Shown here piece by piece: positions 1 through 7,199 of a stretch of DNA of 16,610 nt; position 1 is the stretch's first letter; each line of letters begins with the position of its first letter. The notes below the pieces were generated by a model. That model was not told the DNA's origin and ran no database searches. It worked only from the letters and a program-made list of their open reading frames with translations. The stretch comes from Spirochaetaceae bacterium. GTDB lineage: Bacteria > Spirochaetota > Spirochaetia > Treponematales > Breznakiellaceae. Location: assembly GCA_031255315.1 (NCBI GenBank), contig JAIRSS010000218.1, forward strand, positions 1 through 16,610. Reading direction: 5' to 3'. A program made the translations under genes and the position numbers.

Positions 1-662
1 TAGCTCAAGAGCAGGCCTTCCGTCTCGGATACCGACTTGTCGCGGAGGTCGTCCCCGTAGGCGACCTTGACCAGGTTAAGGCCGGAATACTTGGGCAGCG
101 CGAGTTCTTTCCGCATGTACTCGATCCAGAGGTTCTGGTTCGATGCCTGGCTTGTGGCGGAAAGTATGGCGATTTCCCCCGAGCCGCCGGCAAGGTCATA
201 GGCCGCCTCGACAAGGGTCTGGCCGATTTTCTCGGAGTCCGCCTGGTTCACGTGGGTCAGGCGGCTCGCGGGATTCACCGACGAGTCCAGGGAGTAGACC
301 TTTATCCCCGCGTTTTTGGCCTTGGTCAGGACCGGCTGGAGGGCGTCAAAGTCGTTGCCGACAATGCAGATCGAGGCAACCCGCTGGGCGATAAGCTGAT
401 CGACCATCTGTATCTGGGCTTCCGCAGTGGGAAGATCCGGGGCGCGCAGTATCGCGGTCCCGCCCTGTTCCTTGATGCCGGCCTCAAAGCCGCCCATCTG
501 CCGCTCGCCGTAGGGATTGCCCGTGCTCTTGAACACGATGGCGTGGGTGTTGTTCGATCCCCCGCCCGCCGCCTGCTGACCGCCGCCCGCGAAGAGCGTC
601 CCGGCAAAAACCAGCGCCATTACCGCCGAAAGCACCAGGGCTTTCTTTGCCATGTTTTTCAT
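1..662 (-). CDS. Sugar ABC transporter periplasmic binding protein (partial, C-terminus off the left edge)
   Basis: This would capture a sugar in the periplasm and deliver it to the two permeases encoded just upstream. The first 220 residues are visible and the gene runs past base 1 with no stop. It begins MKNMAKKALVLSAVM, a basic, hydrophobic signal peptide ending near LFA-GGGQQ. There is no lipobox cysteine, so a soluble periplasmic protein is expected. The rest fits the periplasmic-binding-protein type 1 sugar family (ribose/rhamnose-like): a first strand AIVFKSTGNPYG, repeated alpha/beta units, then QMVDQLIAQRVASICI and VYSLDSSVNP. The start is chosen for a GGAGG ribosome-binding site (668-672) five bases upstream. 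The second ATG nine bases in is less well placed. It is last in the visible operon, 68 bp after the second permease. The substrate cannot be read from this part; an arabinose- or rhamnose-like sugar is an inference from the neighbours. Confidence 0.9.
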   Translation of the reverse strand, partial: MKNMAKKALVLSAVMALVFAGTLFAGGGQQAAGGGSNNTHAIVFKSTGNPYGERQMGGFEAGIKEQGGTAILRAPDLPTAEAQIQMVDQLIAQRVASICIVGNDFDALQPVLTKAKNAGIKVYSLDSSVNPASRLTHVNQADSEKIGQTLVEAAYDLAGGSGEIAILSATSQASNQNLWIEYMRKELALPKYSGLNLVKVAYGDDLRDKSVSETEGLLLS

Positions 663-693
663 CTTTACCTCCAAAAAAACAATTCTATAATAA

Positions 694-713
694 CCCGCCG
701 GCTAACGGGCGGG
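694..713 (-). promoter_or_regulatory. GC-rich hairpin between permease and binding-protein genes
   Basis: CCCGCC (694-699) and GGCGGG on the opposite strand (708-713) form a perfect 6-bp GC stem with an 8-base loop. The hairpin lies between the second permease stop and the binding-protein start. In the transcript an AU-rich tract and a run of seven U (complement of 673-679) follow, then the ribosome-binding site. It could be a partial attenuator, or a block to mRNA decay that lets the binding protein be made in excess, as seen in other binding-protein operons. The U run is not directly next to the stem, so a full terminator is unlikely. Confidence 0.5.
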
Positions 714-730
714 CTTTTCCCACAGGTAGA

Positions 731-1699
731 TCAGCGCTTTCTCAGGTTCATCACCAGCACCGAAAGCACCAGAAGCAGCCCTAATATAATCAGTATTACC
801 TGGGCGGATACGTTGATAAGCCCCAGGCCGTAATTTAAAAAGCCGATGATGAATATTGCCAGGAGGGGCCCCGCTATCCGGCCCGTCCCGCCGGAAGTGC
901 TTACCCCGCCCAGGACCACCATGGCGATAACGTCCAGCTCGTAACCCTGGGCGACATTGGGCCGGGTGCTGCCCATCCGGGAACTGAGGAAGATCGCGCA
1001 CACGGCGGACATGAACCCGGTTAAAAGAAAAACTGTTACAAGAATCCGATCGGTTTTTACCCCCGAATAGCGGCACGCGAGCAGATTGCTCCCCATGCCG
1101 TAGACCGAACGCCCGAAAGACGTTTTGTGCAGCAGCAGGCCGAAAATCGCCGCCGCGACAGCAAACGCTATCAGTATAAACGGGAAGGGCCCGACATAGC
1201 CCCAGGCGAAAAACGAAAACCACGGGGGAAAGCCGCCGGAGGCCCGGTCCTCAAGGATAACGTAGGCGACGCCCCGGTAGATGGTCATGGTTGACAGGGT
1301 TACTATCATCGCCGGGAGCTCCCTGAATTTTACCAGCAGAAGCCCGTTTATGCCCCCGCAGAGCGTCCCGATAACCAGGGCGCAGAGCATGGCCAGGGGC
1401 ATGGGGACCCCGGCGTTGAAGATCACCGCCATCATCACCGAGCTGAAGGCCACGTTGGAAGCTACGGAAATATCGATATTGCCCAGGATGATTACCAGCA
1501 TCATGGGAAGGACGATGAAAGCCTTGTCCAGAAAATTCATCGGCCCGCCGAGGAAGGTGTTCGCCGACAGATACCAGGGGGACAGGAAGCTGTTGATAAT
1601 ATGGATGAGGACGAAGATCGCCACGAGCAGCCATTCCCACTGGAAGAAAAAATGTTTCCAGTCCCAGGGCTTTTCCAGGGTCAGGATCCTTTCGCTCAT
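731..1699 (-). CDS. Sugar ABC transporter inner-membrane permease (second of pair)
   Basis: This is a 322-residue integral membrane protein of the ribose/rhamnose/galactose permease family (BPD_transp_2). It pairs with the neighbouring permease to form the sugar channel. The N-terminus is cytoplasmic ([18 protein letters not shown]) and is followed by about nine or ten hydrophobic segments. The family motif appears as GNIDISVASNVAF (around residues 93-105), the counterpart of the GGIDLSVGA motif. The conserved late segment DVIAMVVLGGVSTSGGTG contacts the ATPase in this family. The start ATG overlaps the previous permease stop as ATGA, with AAGGAG six bases upstream, so translation is coupled. 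The length is normal. It resembles RhaP/RhaQ-type permeases, but the sugar is not determined. Confidence 0.92.
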   Translation of the reverse strand: MSERILTLEKPWDWKHFFFQWEWLLVAIFVLIHIINSFLSPWYLSANTFLGGPMNFLDKAFIVLPMMLVIILGNIDISVASNVAFSSVMMAVIFNAGVPMPLAMLCALVIGTLCGGINGLLLVKFRELPAMIVTLSTMTIYRGVAYVILEDRASGGFPPWFSFFAWGYVGPFPFILIAFAVAAAIFGLLLHKTSFGRSVYGMGSNLLACRYSGVKTDRILVTVFLLTGFMSAVCAIFLSSRMGSTRPNVAQGYELDVIAMVVLGGVSTSGGTGRIAGPLLAIFIIGFLNYGLGLINVSAQVILIILGLLLVLSVLVMNLRKR

Positions 1700-2754
1700 G
1701 ACGCGCTCCTTGCTTCGCTTCCCGGCCCGGCGGCGGCGCGGATGGCCCTTGAGCGCAGCGCGGCCCGGTCGTTATTCCGTTTTATCAGCACATTGGTGAT
1801 GATCGCCGCGAGGATCACAAAGCCCTGAATGGCCTGCTGCCAGAAAGGCGATACGTTTATCAGGGGCAGGGCGTTGGCCAGGATGCCGAAGAGGATCACC
1901 CCCAGGACCAGGCCCGACAGCTTCCCCCGGCCGCCCGAAACGCTTACGCCCCCGAGCACGCAGGCGGCGATAACGTTCATCTCGTAGCCTGCGGCGGTGT
2001 CCCCCTGGGCGGAGGCGAATTTTGCCACCCAGAGCACCCCCGAAAGGCCGGCCAGCGCGCCCATCAGCACGTAGACCATGGTGACGATCCGCTTCCGGGG
2101 AAGCCCGGTAATTTCCGCAGCCTCGGGGTTGGAGCCAACGGCGTAAATGCGGCGGCCCGTCCGGGTGTAGGTGATAAAGTAGTAGTATATCAAATAGACA
2201 ACCAGGGCGGTTATTATCAGGTTGTTCACCCCCAGGATCCTGCCCGTCGCCAGGGCCTTGAAGCCGTCCGACATCTGGTAGGCGCTGACCCACTGCCCTC
2301 CGCTCACCATATAGGTAAGGCCGCGGATCACGTTCATAAGCCCGAGGCTCGCGATGATAGGCAGTATGGAAAACCGCGCGATGAGGAACCCGATGACAAA
2401 CCCGGCGGCCGCCCCTATCGCCGTCCCTTCAAGCACCAGCAGCGCCGGGGGCACGGACGGGTTGCCCCGCACCGTCAGGGCGGTAACCATGCCGGAAAAG
2501 GCCATGGTAGCGCCGATGGAAAGATCGATGCCCCCGGTAAGCAGGACCATCATCATGCCGATGGAAAGAATGCCCAGGATGGCCGTATTGGTGAGGAGCT
2601 GCCCTATGTTCAGGACGGTCAGGAATTCGTGGTTGCGCGCCTGCACCAGGACGCTCACCAGGACGATGAATATAACCAGGCCAAGCTCGCGGAATCTTTC
2701 GACTATGTCGGACGGCGAGCCTTTAGAGCCTTTTATTTTACCGGACGATGCCAT
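1696..2754 (-). CDS. Sugar ABC transporter inner-membrane permease (first of pair)
   Basis: This is a 352-residue BPD_transp_2 family permease, the partner of the downstream permease. Its family motif [13 protein letters not shown] is closer to consensus than in the partner, and [19 protein letters not shown] is the conserved ATPase-facing segment. Many hydrophobic helices run from [14 protein letters not shown] to the C-terminal [14 protein letters not shown]. The tail is long and basic ([17 protein letters not shown]). An in-frame GTG at 2760 overlaps the ATPase stop. The ATG at 2754 is preferred because the GGGGGA ribosome-binding site lies six bases before it but directly abuts the GTG. 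Either way the ATPase stop falls within a few bases of the start, so the genes are translationally coupled. The gene is intact. Confidence 0.92.
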   Translation of the reverse strand: MASSGKIKGSKGSPSDIVERFRELGLVIFIVLVSVLVQARNHEFLTVLNIGQLLTNTAILGILSIGMMMVLLTGGIDLSIGATMAFSGMVTALTVRGNPSVPPALLVLEGTAIGAAAGFVIGFLIARFSILPIIASLGLMNVIRGLTYMVSGGQWVSAYQMSDGFKALATGRILGVNNLIITALVVYLIYYYFITYTRTGRRIYAVGSNPEAAEITGLPRKRIVTMVYVLMGALAGLSGVLWVAKFASAQGDTAAGYEMNVIAACVLGGVSVSGGRGKLSGLVLGVILFGILANALPLINVSPFWQQAIQGFVILAAIITNVLIKRNNDRAALRSRAIRAAAGPGSEARSAS

Positions 2755-2756
2755 AA

Positions 2757-4268
2757 TCACTCCCCCATAGCCGCCTTGAGTATGCTTTCCTGCGTGGCCT
2801 CCGCAGTATCCATGACCGCCGTCACGGCGCCTTCCCGCATAACCACGACGCGGTCGCTCATGCCCAGCACTTCGGGCATCTCGGAAGAAATCATGATGAT
2901 CCCGTACCCTGCGGCCGCCAGATCGTTCATAATAGAATAAATCGCCGTTTTCGCCCCCACGTCAACGCCCTTGGTCGGCTCGTCAAGGATGATCACCTTC
3001 ATGTCCGAGTTGAGCATCTTGCCCACGATTACCTTCTGCTGGTTCCCGCCGGAAAGCGTGGCAACCAAATCGTGCACGCCCGACGCCTTTATCGACAGCT
3101 TGCTCGCCGCTTCCCCGGCCTTTTCGTTTTCCTGCCGGGTGTCGAGCCAGCCGAGGCGGGCGAATTTGTCCAGCACGGGAAGGCTGATATTCTTGGCGAT
3201 TTCCCAGCGCAGCACCAGGCCCTCTTTCAGCCGGTCCTCGGGGAGGAAGCCGATGCCTTCCGCGATAGCCTGGGCGGGGGTAAGCCGGTTCAGCTTCCGG
3301 CCGTCGAGCGTAACAGCGCCCGAATCGTAGCCGGTAATCCCGTAAATCGCCTCGCAGACCTCGGTGCGCCGCGCCCCCACCAGGCCGGTCAGGGCCAGCA
3401 CCTCCCCCTTGCGCACGGAAAAACTCACGTCCCGGAAGAAGCCCATGCGGGAAAGCCCCTCGACCTTGAGGATCTCCCCGCCGATTTCGGCATCCCGCTT
3501 CGGAAAGAACTGGACAATCTCCCTGCCCACCATGGCGGTTACCATGGTGTGGTTGTCAACTTCCCCGATATTCCAGGTGTTGATGTACTTCCCGTCCCGC
3601 AGCACCGTCACCCGGTCCGCAAGCCGGTACATATCCTCAAAACGGTGGGATATAAAAATGACGGACACGCCCTTCTGTTTCAGGCTTTCGGTAATACGGT
3701 AGAGGTCCTCGCTTTCCCGGTTGGAAAGCGGCGCGGTCGGCTCGTCCATGATGATGATCCGGGCGTTGGCGGAAAGGGCCTTGGCGATCTCGACAATTTG
3801 CTGCTGCGCCACGGAAAGAGTCCCCATTACGGAGCGGGCGTCGAATTTCGCGTCAAGCTGCGACAGCAGTTCCGCCGCCTCCCGGTTCATGGTTTTCCAG
3901 TCAACGCGCTTGAAGGGGGCGGCCGTCTTTTCGTGCCCCATAAAGATATTCTCCGCCACGCTGATGTCCGGGAAGCAGGTGACGTGCTGGTAGATCGCCG
4001 CTATGCCCAGGGCCTGGGCGTCAAGCGGGCCGCGGACATTCGCCGGTTTGCCGTCAACCAGGAAATCGCCCTGGTCGCTCATGTACACGCCCGTTATAAT
4101 CTTGATGAAGGTAGATTTGCCCGCGCCGTTTTCTCCCATAAGCGCGTGAATCTCTCCCTTCCGCAAGGTAAAGTGAACATCGTCAAGCGCCCTGACGCCC
4201 GGAAACGTCTTGGTAATATGCCGCAGCTCAAGGATATAATCTTCTTTTCCTTCCTTAATCGCGTCCAT
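2757..4268 (-). CDS. Sugar ABC transporter ATP-binding protein with two nucleotide-binding domains
   Basis: This is the cytoplasmic ATPase that powers the sugar importer. At about 503 residues it has the duplicated layout of RbsA/MglA/AraG-type proteins. Domain 1 has Walker [10 protein letters not shown] (residues 45-53), a variant signature LSVAQQQ and Walker [13 protein letters not shown]. Domain 2 has a degenerate Walker A (GLVGARRTE), a good signature LSGGNQQK and Walker [16 protein letters not shown] weak second Walker A is usual for this family and does not suggest loss of function. An AGGAGG site lies just upstream of adjacent GTG (4271) and ATG (4268) codons; the ATG is chosen, but the GTG would add one residue. 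It follows the isomerase-like gene with about 12 bp between them and overlaps the first permease. Confidence 0.95.
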   Translation of the reverse strand: MDAIKEGKEDYILELRHITKTFPGVRALDDVHFTLRKGEIHALMGENGAGKSTFIKIITGVYMSDQGDFLVDGKPANVRGPLDAQALGIAAIYQHVTCFPDISVAENIFMGHEKTAAPFKRVDWKTMNREAAELLSQLDAKFDARSVMGTLSVAQQQIVEIAKALSANARIIIMDEPTAPLSNRESEDLYRITESLKQKGVSVIFISHRFEDMYRLADRVTVLRDGKYINTWNIGEVDNHTMVTAMVGREIVQFFPKRDAEIGGEILKVEGLSRMGFFRDVSFSVRKGEVLALTGLVGARRTEVCEAIYGITGYDSGAVTLDGRKLNRLTPAQAIAEGIGFLPEDRLKEGLVLRWEIAKNISLPVLDKFARLGWLDTRQENEKAGEAASKLSIKASGVHDLVATLSGGNQQKVIVGKMLNSDMKVIILDEPTKGVDVGAKTAIYSIMNDLAAAGYGIIMISSEMPEVLGMSDRVVVMREGAVTAVMDTAEATQESILKAAMGE

Positions 4269-4280
4269 CACGCCTTCCTC

Positions 4281-5708
4281 CTATCCTATTTTCCTGCATT
4301 CTATTCCCAAAAGCCGCGCCAGCTTTTCTATTTTTCCGGCTATATGCCCGACGCCGATGGCGCAGTGATGGGCCGGCCCGGCCTTTGACCACCGGTTGAC
4401 AAATTCCCGTGCCGGGACGGAAAAGCGGTAGCGGCTGTTGGTGTTGCCTATTTCCAGGACCGGGCCGGGCACGGATTCCCCCTCGGCGCAGAGCAGGAAC
4501 GTCGAGCCCTCCGGCCCCTGGACCACCGAAAGAAGGGTGACCGGGCCGTGCCTGACGCTCATCTGAATCGAAAGCCCCTTGCCGGGCTTGCCGTGGTACA
4601 CCGGAAGCGGCACCAGCGCCACCCTTCCTTCGGCAATCGCCGGATGCGCCGGCCCGTCGTGCCCCCAGAGCACCACGTCGTCGTTGAAATCCATGGCGTA
4701 AAGCTCGGAAAAGGAGCCGCCGGCGTCAAAACAATCCATAATTTTCATGGCCACCGCGTTCTTGACCTCGCAGTCCCCGGCCACCGGTACCCCGGCCGCG
4801 GTAAGCAGGGTGTTCCCGGCGATAACGGAACTGACGATGTTTTCGTGGTCGTTCCCCGGGCTGCCTTCGTAAAAGTACGCCATGGCCCCGAGCCGTTTTT
4901 CCGCGACAAGCCGCTCCAGGGCGAAAGAAGTCCGGGCGGCGCGGTCCAGCTCGTACTCGTCACATTCGGGCGAAACGGCAAACTCGTCCGCGAACCGCTT
5001 CCGCTGCCCGGCGATCTCCGCCTTTCCCGCGGAATCCCAGATCGCCTTCAGGGTGTCCATTTCCAGAAGTTCAAAATGGCTCCCGAAAACCGCGGACAGC
5101 CGGGCCACATCGGTATAGACATCGAGCATGCCGCAGTAGTAGTGCCCCAGAATCCCGACCCGCGTATCCCGCAGCAGGGCCCGGACCCGCGCGGCCCCGC
5201 ACCAGGCGCCAATCTCGTCCCAGGCGGCCTCCTCGTCGAGCCAGCCGGTAACAATATCGTAGGGAATATGCGCGTTGTTAAAAACCGAGGCGATCTCCGG
5301 CACGGCGCAGGCCTGGCAGTGGGCAAGCCATTCCCCGGTCATGCGGCCCCGGTCCCCCAGGGCGTTGAACGTTTTGTAGTCGATGGCGGGAACCGGCTGA
5401 AGATTCAGGATGACGACCGGCGCCCCCAGCCCCTGTACCGCGGGAAGCGCCGTATGGGAAAGGGCGTAAGTCGAAACAGAGAGGAAGACCAGCTCCACCC
5501 GCTTCTCCCGAAAGAGTTCCGCGGCCCGTCTTGCCGCGTCCGGGTTGTCCACCAGCCCCGGGCTGACGATTTCCACGCCAAAGGCGGCCATTTTCCCGGC
5601 GATGTGCGCCTGATACCCCAAAAGCCGTTCTTTAAGCCCCTCAAACTGATCCCAGTAGGTATCAAGGCCTATACCGAAAAGGCCGACTCTGATATTCCTG
5701 TTTGCCAT
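4281..5708 (-). CDS. L-arabinose/L-fucose isomerase family protein
   Basis: This is probably a cytoplasmic metal-dependent aldose-ketose isomerase acting on the imported sugar, 475 residues long (AraA is about 500). The N-terminus MANRNIRVGLFGIGLDTYWDQF starts a Rossmann-like domain. The C-terminal half keeps the positions that bind metal in AraA: the AGDCEVKNAVAMKIMD segment (D312 or E314), E335 in SFSELYAMDF, H350 in LWGHDGP and H447/H448 in AHHCAIGVGHI. The first glutamate position is D312 here, so activity or substrate may differ from true AraA. It is the first gene of the transporter operon and divergent from an AraC regulator. An in-frame ATG at 5765 would add 19 residues unlike the family, so 5708 is preferred although neither start has a clear ribosome-binding site. 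The exact sugar and reaction are inferred. Confidence 0.82.
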   Translation of the reverse strand: MANRNIRVGLFGIGLDTYWDQFEGLKERLLGYQAHIAGKMAAFGVEIVSPGLVDNPDAARRAAELFREKRVELVFLSVSTYALSHTALPAVQGLGAPVVILNLQPVPAIDYKTFNALGDRGRMTGEWLAHCQACAVPEIASVFNNAHIPYDIVTGWLDEEAAWDEIGAWCGAARVRALLRDTRVGILGHYYCGMLDVYTDVARLSAVFGSHFELLEMDTLKAIWDSAGKAEIAGQRKRFADEFAVSPECDEYELDRAARTSFALERLVAEKRLGAMAYFYEGSPGNDHENIVSSVIAGNTLLTAAGVPVAGDCEVKNAVAMKIMDCFDAGGSFSELYAMDFNDDVVLWGHDGPAHPAIAEGRVALVPLPVYHGKPGKGLSIQMSVRHGPVTLLSVVQGPEGSTFLLCAEGESVPGPVLEIGNTNSRYRFSVPAREFVNRWSKAGPAHHCAIGVGHIAGKIEKLARLLGIECRKIG

Positions 5709-5714
5709 GCAGTC

Positions 5715-5720
5715 AGTATG
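5715..5720 (-). promoter_or_regulatory. Possible -10 box for the sugar operon
   Basis: CATACT on the minus strand matches four of six positions of the sigma-70 -10 box. No recognisable -35 lies upstream, as is usual for AraC-activated promoters. It would place initiation at about 5708, almost on the ATG, with the 21-bp-spaced repeats at about -35 to -67, where AraC activation sites sit. This is suggestive only. Confidence 0.3.
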
Positions 5721-5742
5721 CGGCCAAATTCCCCGGCCGGGA

Positions 5743-5839
5743 ATGGAGAAAACAAGCAAACTCATGGAGAAAATTCCACGGCGTTTCGGTTGAGGAACCG
5801 GAGAAAAACAGGTATGATACTCTTGCTATGGAGAAAACA
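5743..5839. promoter_or_regulatory. Four-copy GGAGAAAA repeat cluster, candidate AraC-type operator
   Basis: ATGGAGAAAACA occurs at 5743-5754 and again, identical over 12 bp, at 5828-5839. ATGGAGAAAATT is at 5764-5775 and CCGGAGAAAAACA at 5798-5810. All four are in the same orientation. The first two are 21 bp apart, the spacing of tandem half-sites for AraC family members. The third lies inside the spacer of the regulator's promoter and the fourth covers the regulator's start codon, which would suit autorepression. A GC palindrome CCCGGCCGGG (5732-5741) lies next to the cluster. The repeats are seen directly; binding by the adjacent regulator is inferred. Confidence 0.55.
5790..5818 (+). promoter_or_regulatory. 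Sigma-70 promoter for the AraC-family regulator
   Basis: TTGAGG (5790-5795), a 17-bp spacer and TATGAT (5813-5818) make a good sigma-70 promoter on the plus strand. Initiation would fall near 5824-5826, only two to four bases before the ATG at 5828, implying a nearly leaderless mRNA. Confidence 0.6.
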
Positions 5840-6727
5840 GCGGGAAAAAGCCGGGTATCCTTTCTGCATTACCTTCCATACAGTGAAGAAGATGAAAAGC
5901 TGGGGATGGTATGTATCACCGTGGGGATGGCCGATGTAGCGCCCAATACCGTCTATCCTCCCCAAAAAAACGAACATCCGGTGCTTTTCAGGTCCGTTGC
6001 CGAGGGCCGGATCCTGCCAGATTTCCAGATAGTCTATATCACCAAAGGACAGGGAACCTTCGACGCCGAAGGCATTTCCCACACCGTCAATCCCGGCTCC
6101 ATGTTCCTTATCCTGCCGGGAATGTGGCACCGCTACAAACCCGTTTTTGAGACCGGCTGGCAGGAATACTGGGTCGGCTTTAACGGCAGTTTCTTTACGA
6201 AGCTGGCCCGCGAAAGGATACTCTCTAAAGAACGCGTCTTCTTTGAAGTGGGCCTGCACGACCAATACCTGAATATTTTCGATCAAATCTTTGAAGAAGT
6301 CCGCGCCCAGCGCCCCCTGTACCAGTTCAAGGCGGGGGCCGGCGTTATGACGCTCCTGGGGGAAATGCTGGCCCATGAACGCCGGAAGGAACAGCCGAAC
6401 TACTACCAGAAGATAGTAGAAAAGGCCAAGTACCTCATGGAAATCAACATATACGGCGTTATCAATCTTTCAAGCATAGCGGAGCAGATCGGGATAAGCC
6501 CTTCCAGACTAAACGGGATTTTCAAAACCTATACGGCTATGACTCCCTATCAATACTACATTTACGCCAAGATTTTAAAGGCCGAGCGGCTGCTGGAAGA
6601 GTCCGATGTTTCCGTCAAAGAAACCGCTTTCCGGCTGGGATTTGACGATCCCTATTATTTTTCCCGGCTTTTCAAGAACAAAACCGGTGTAACCCCCTCC
6701 CGGTGGAAACAGATGGTGTCCCGCTAA
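5828..6727 (+). CDS. AraC-family transcriptional regulator of the divergent sugar operon
   Basis: This is a 299-residue DNA-binding regulator, predicted to sense a sugar and control the divergent transport operon. The N-terminal half is an AraC-type cupin sensor (about residues 45-120; FQIVYITKGQGTFDAEG and PGSMFLILPGMWHRYKP). The C-terminal 100 residues hold two helix-turn-helix units: INLSSIAEQIGISPSRLNGIF (from 212) and VSVKETAFRLGFDDPYYFSRLF, followed by KNKTGVTPSRWK, the classical AraC signature. The frame is open back to an ATG at 5702, but the start at 5828 is chosen because the promoter 5790-5818 would initiate just before it and the length then matches the family. No ribosome-binding site is evident, consistent with leaderless translation. 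The four repeats nearby are its likely operators. Confidence 0.9.
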   Translation: MEKTAGKSRVSFLHYLPYSEEDEKLGMVCITVGMADVAPNTVYPPQKNEHPVLFRSVAEGRILPDFQIVYITKGQGTFDAEGISHTVNPGSMFLILPGMWHRYKPVFETGWQEYWVGFNGSFFTKLARERILSKERVFFEVGLHDQYLNIFDQIFEEVRAQRPLYQFKAGAGVMTLLGEMLAHERRKEQPNYYQKIVEKAKYLMEINIYGVINLSSIAEQIGISPSRLNGIFKTYTAMTPYQYYIYAKILKAERLLEESDVSVKETAFRLGFDDPYYFSRLFKNKTGVTPSRWKQMVSR

Positions 6728-6739
6728 GGCGGGGTCCGG

Positions 6740-6763
6740 AGCGCGGGAATTTCTAACCGCGCT
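6740..6763 (+). terminator. Hairpin downstream of the AraC-family gene
   Basis: AGCGCGG (6740-6746) and CCGCGCT (6757-6763) form a perfect 7-bp stem with a 10-base loop, starting 13 bp after the stop codon. There is no T run after it, so it is either a weak terminator or a 3'-end stabiliser. Confidence 0.4.
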
Positions 6764-7070
6764 GTTACCGTGATTTACGTTATCAGGCGGTAGATGATAC
6801 GCCGGCCCGACTGGGCAGCAGAATATCTACCTTCATCAGCCCTATCTATCGCTTTCACCCCGGGAAGCCCGTCACCTGGCGCCCGTTTCGGCCCTCCCCC
6901 GTCGTCCCAAGCAGTCTATCGCTTCTTTTACCGGGTGGTACGGCCTCTTCGATTTCTTCTTGCGCGTATTCGCTGCACACTACATGAGCCGCGCCGCATA
7001 CGTCATGGTTTTATCGCACACCCGCTCTTCAGCGCATAATGAAACCGCTCTATAGCGGAATCGTTCATTG
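6764..7070. other. Intergenic stretch with nested palindrome, no convincing gene
   Basis: No supported coding sequence is seen here. At 6789-6831, GGTAGAT and ATCTACC (perfect 7-bp inverted repeat) enclose GCCC-GACT-GGGC (6805-6816). A TATCA/TGATA pair overlaps at 6781-6799, and CCGCT-CTAT-AGCGG forms a small hairpin at 7045-7058. An 81-codon plus-strand frame (6794-7039) is rich in Pro, Arg and Ser and resembles no family I know. The region could be a dispersed noncoding repeat or a decayed element. Confidence 0.4.
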
Positions 7071-7146
7071 TAACCGCGAATTACATGGATAAACAGGATG
7101 AACACGGATGAATACTATCCGCAATAATCTGTGTCATTCGCGGTTA
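7071..7146. repeat. 76-bp palindromic intergenic element with 11-bp terminal inverted repeats
   Basis: TAACCGCGAAT (7071-7081) and ATTCGCGGTTA (7136-7146) are perfect 11-bp inverted repeats. Inside, ACACGGAT (7102-7109) pairs with ATCTGTGT (7127-7134) with one G-T pair, and CGGAT (7105-7109) can instead pair with ATCCG (7117-7121). The interior includes GGATAAACAGGATGAACACGG. The look is that of a short dispersed palindromic repeat of the REP or MITE kind. It ends about 20 bp before the galK promoter region. Confidence 0.6.
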
Positions 7147-7165
7147 ATATAGAAAATTCTGTACG

Positions 7166-7190
7166 ATCCGTGTATACTATAGCTACGGAT
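7166..7190 (+). promoter_or_regulatory. galK-argA promoter -10 box flanked by an inverted repeat
   Basis: TATACT (7173-7178), directly preceded by TG, is a good -10 box. No TTGACA-like -35 is at the right distance. ATCCGT (7166-7171) and ACGGAT (7185-7190) form a perfect 6-bp inverted repeat, 19 bp centre to centre, spanning the -10 and the likely start site. That position suits a repressor operator. The repressor is unknown. Confidence 0.45.
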
Positions 7191-7199
7191 GGGAGTTAG

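Noticed and set aside
3072..4388. 438-codon open frame antisense to the sugar ATPase gene
   Set aside because: It is opposite a gene with full Walker and signature motifs, has no protein-family features, and is explained by GC-biased third codon positions.
5709..5765. Upstream ATG for the isomerase-like gene
   Set aside because: The 19 extra residues do not look like the family, and this ATG lies within one of the operator-like repeats.
5702..5827. Upstream ATG for the AraC-family regulator
   Set aside because: It would place the regulator's own promoter and operator repeats inside its coding sequence and overlap the isomerase-like gene start.
5743..5839. CRISPR-like array in the divergent region
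   Set aside because: The repeats are only 10-12 bp with uneven short spacing and lie in a promoter region; no cas gene is present.
4548..5939. 463-codon open frame antisense to the isomerase-like gene and running into the regulator
   Set aside because: It mirrors a well-supported gene, is rich in Pro/Gly/Arg/His, and crosses the divergent promoter region.
6794..7039. 81-codon plus-strand frame in the intergenic region
   Set aside because: Although AGGCGG lies close upstream, the product is rich in Pro, Ser and Arg, matches no family I know, and lies in palindrome-rich DNA.
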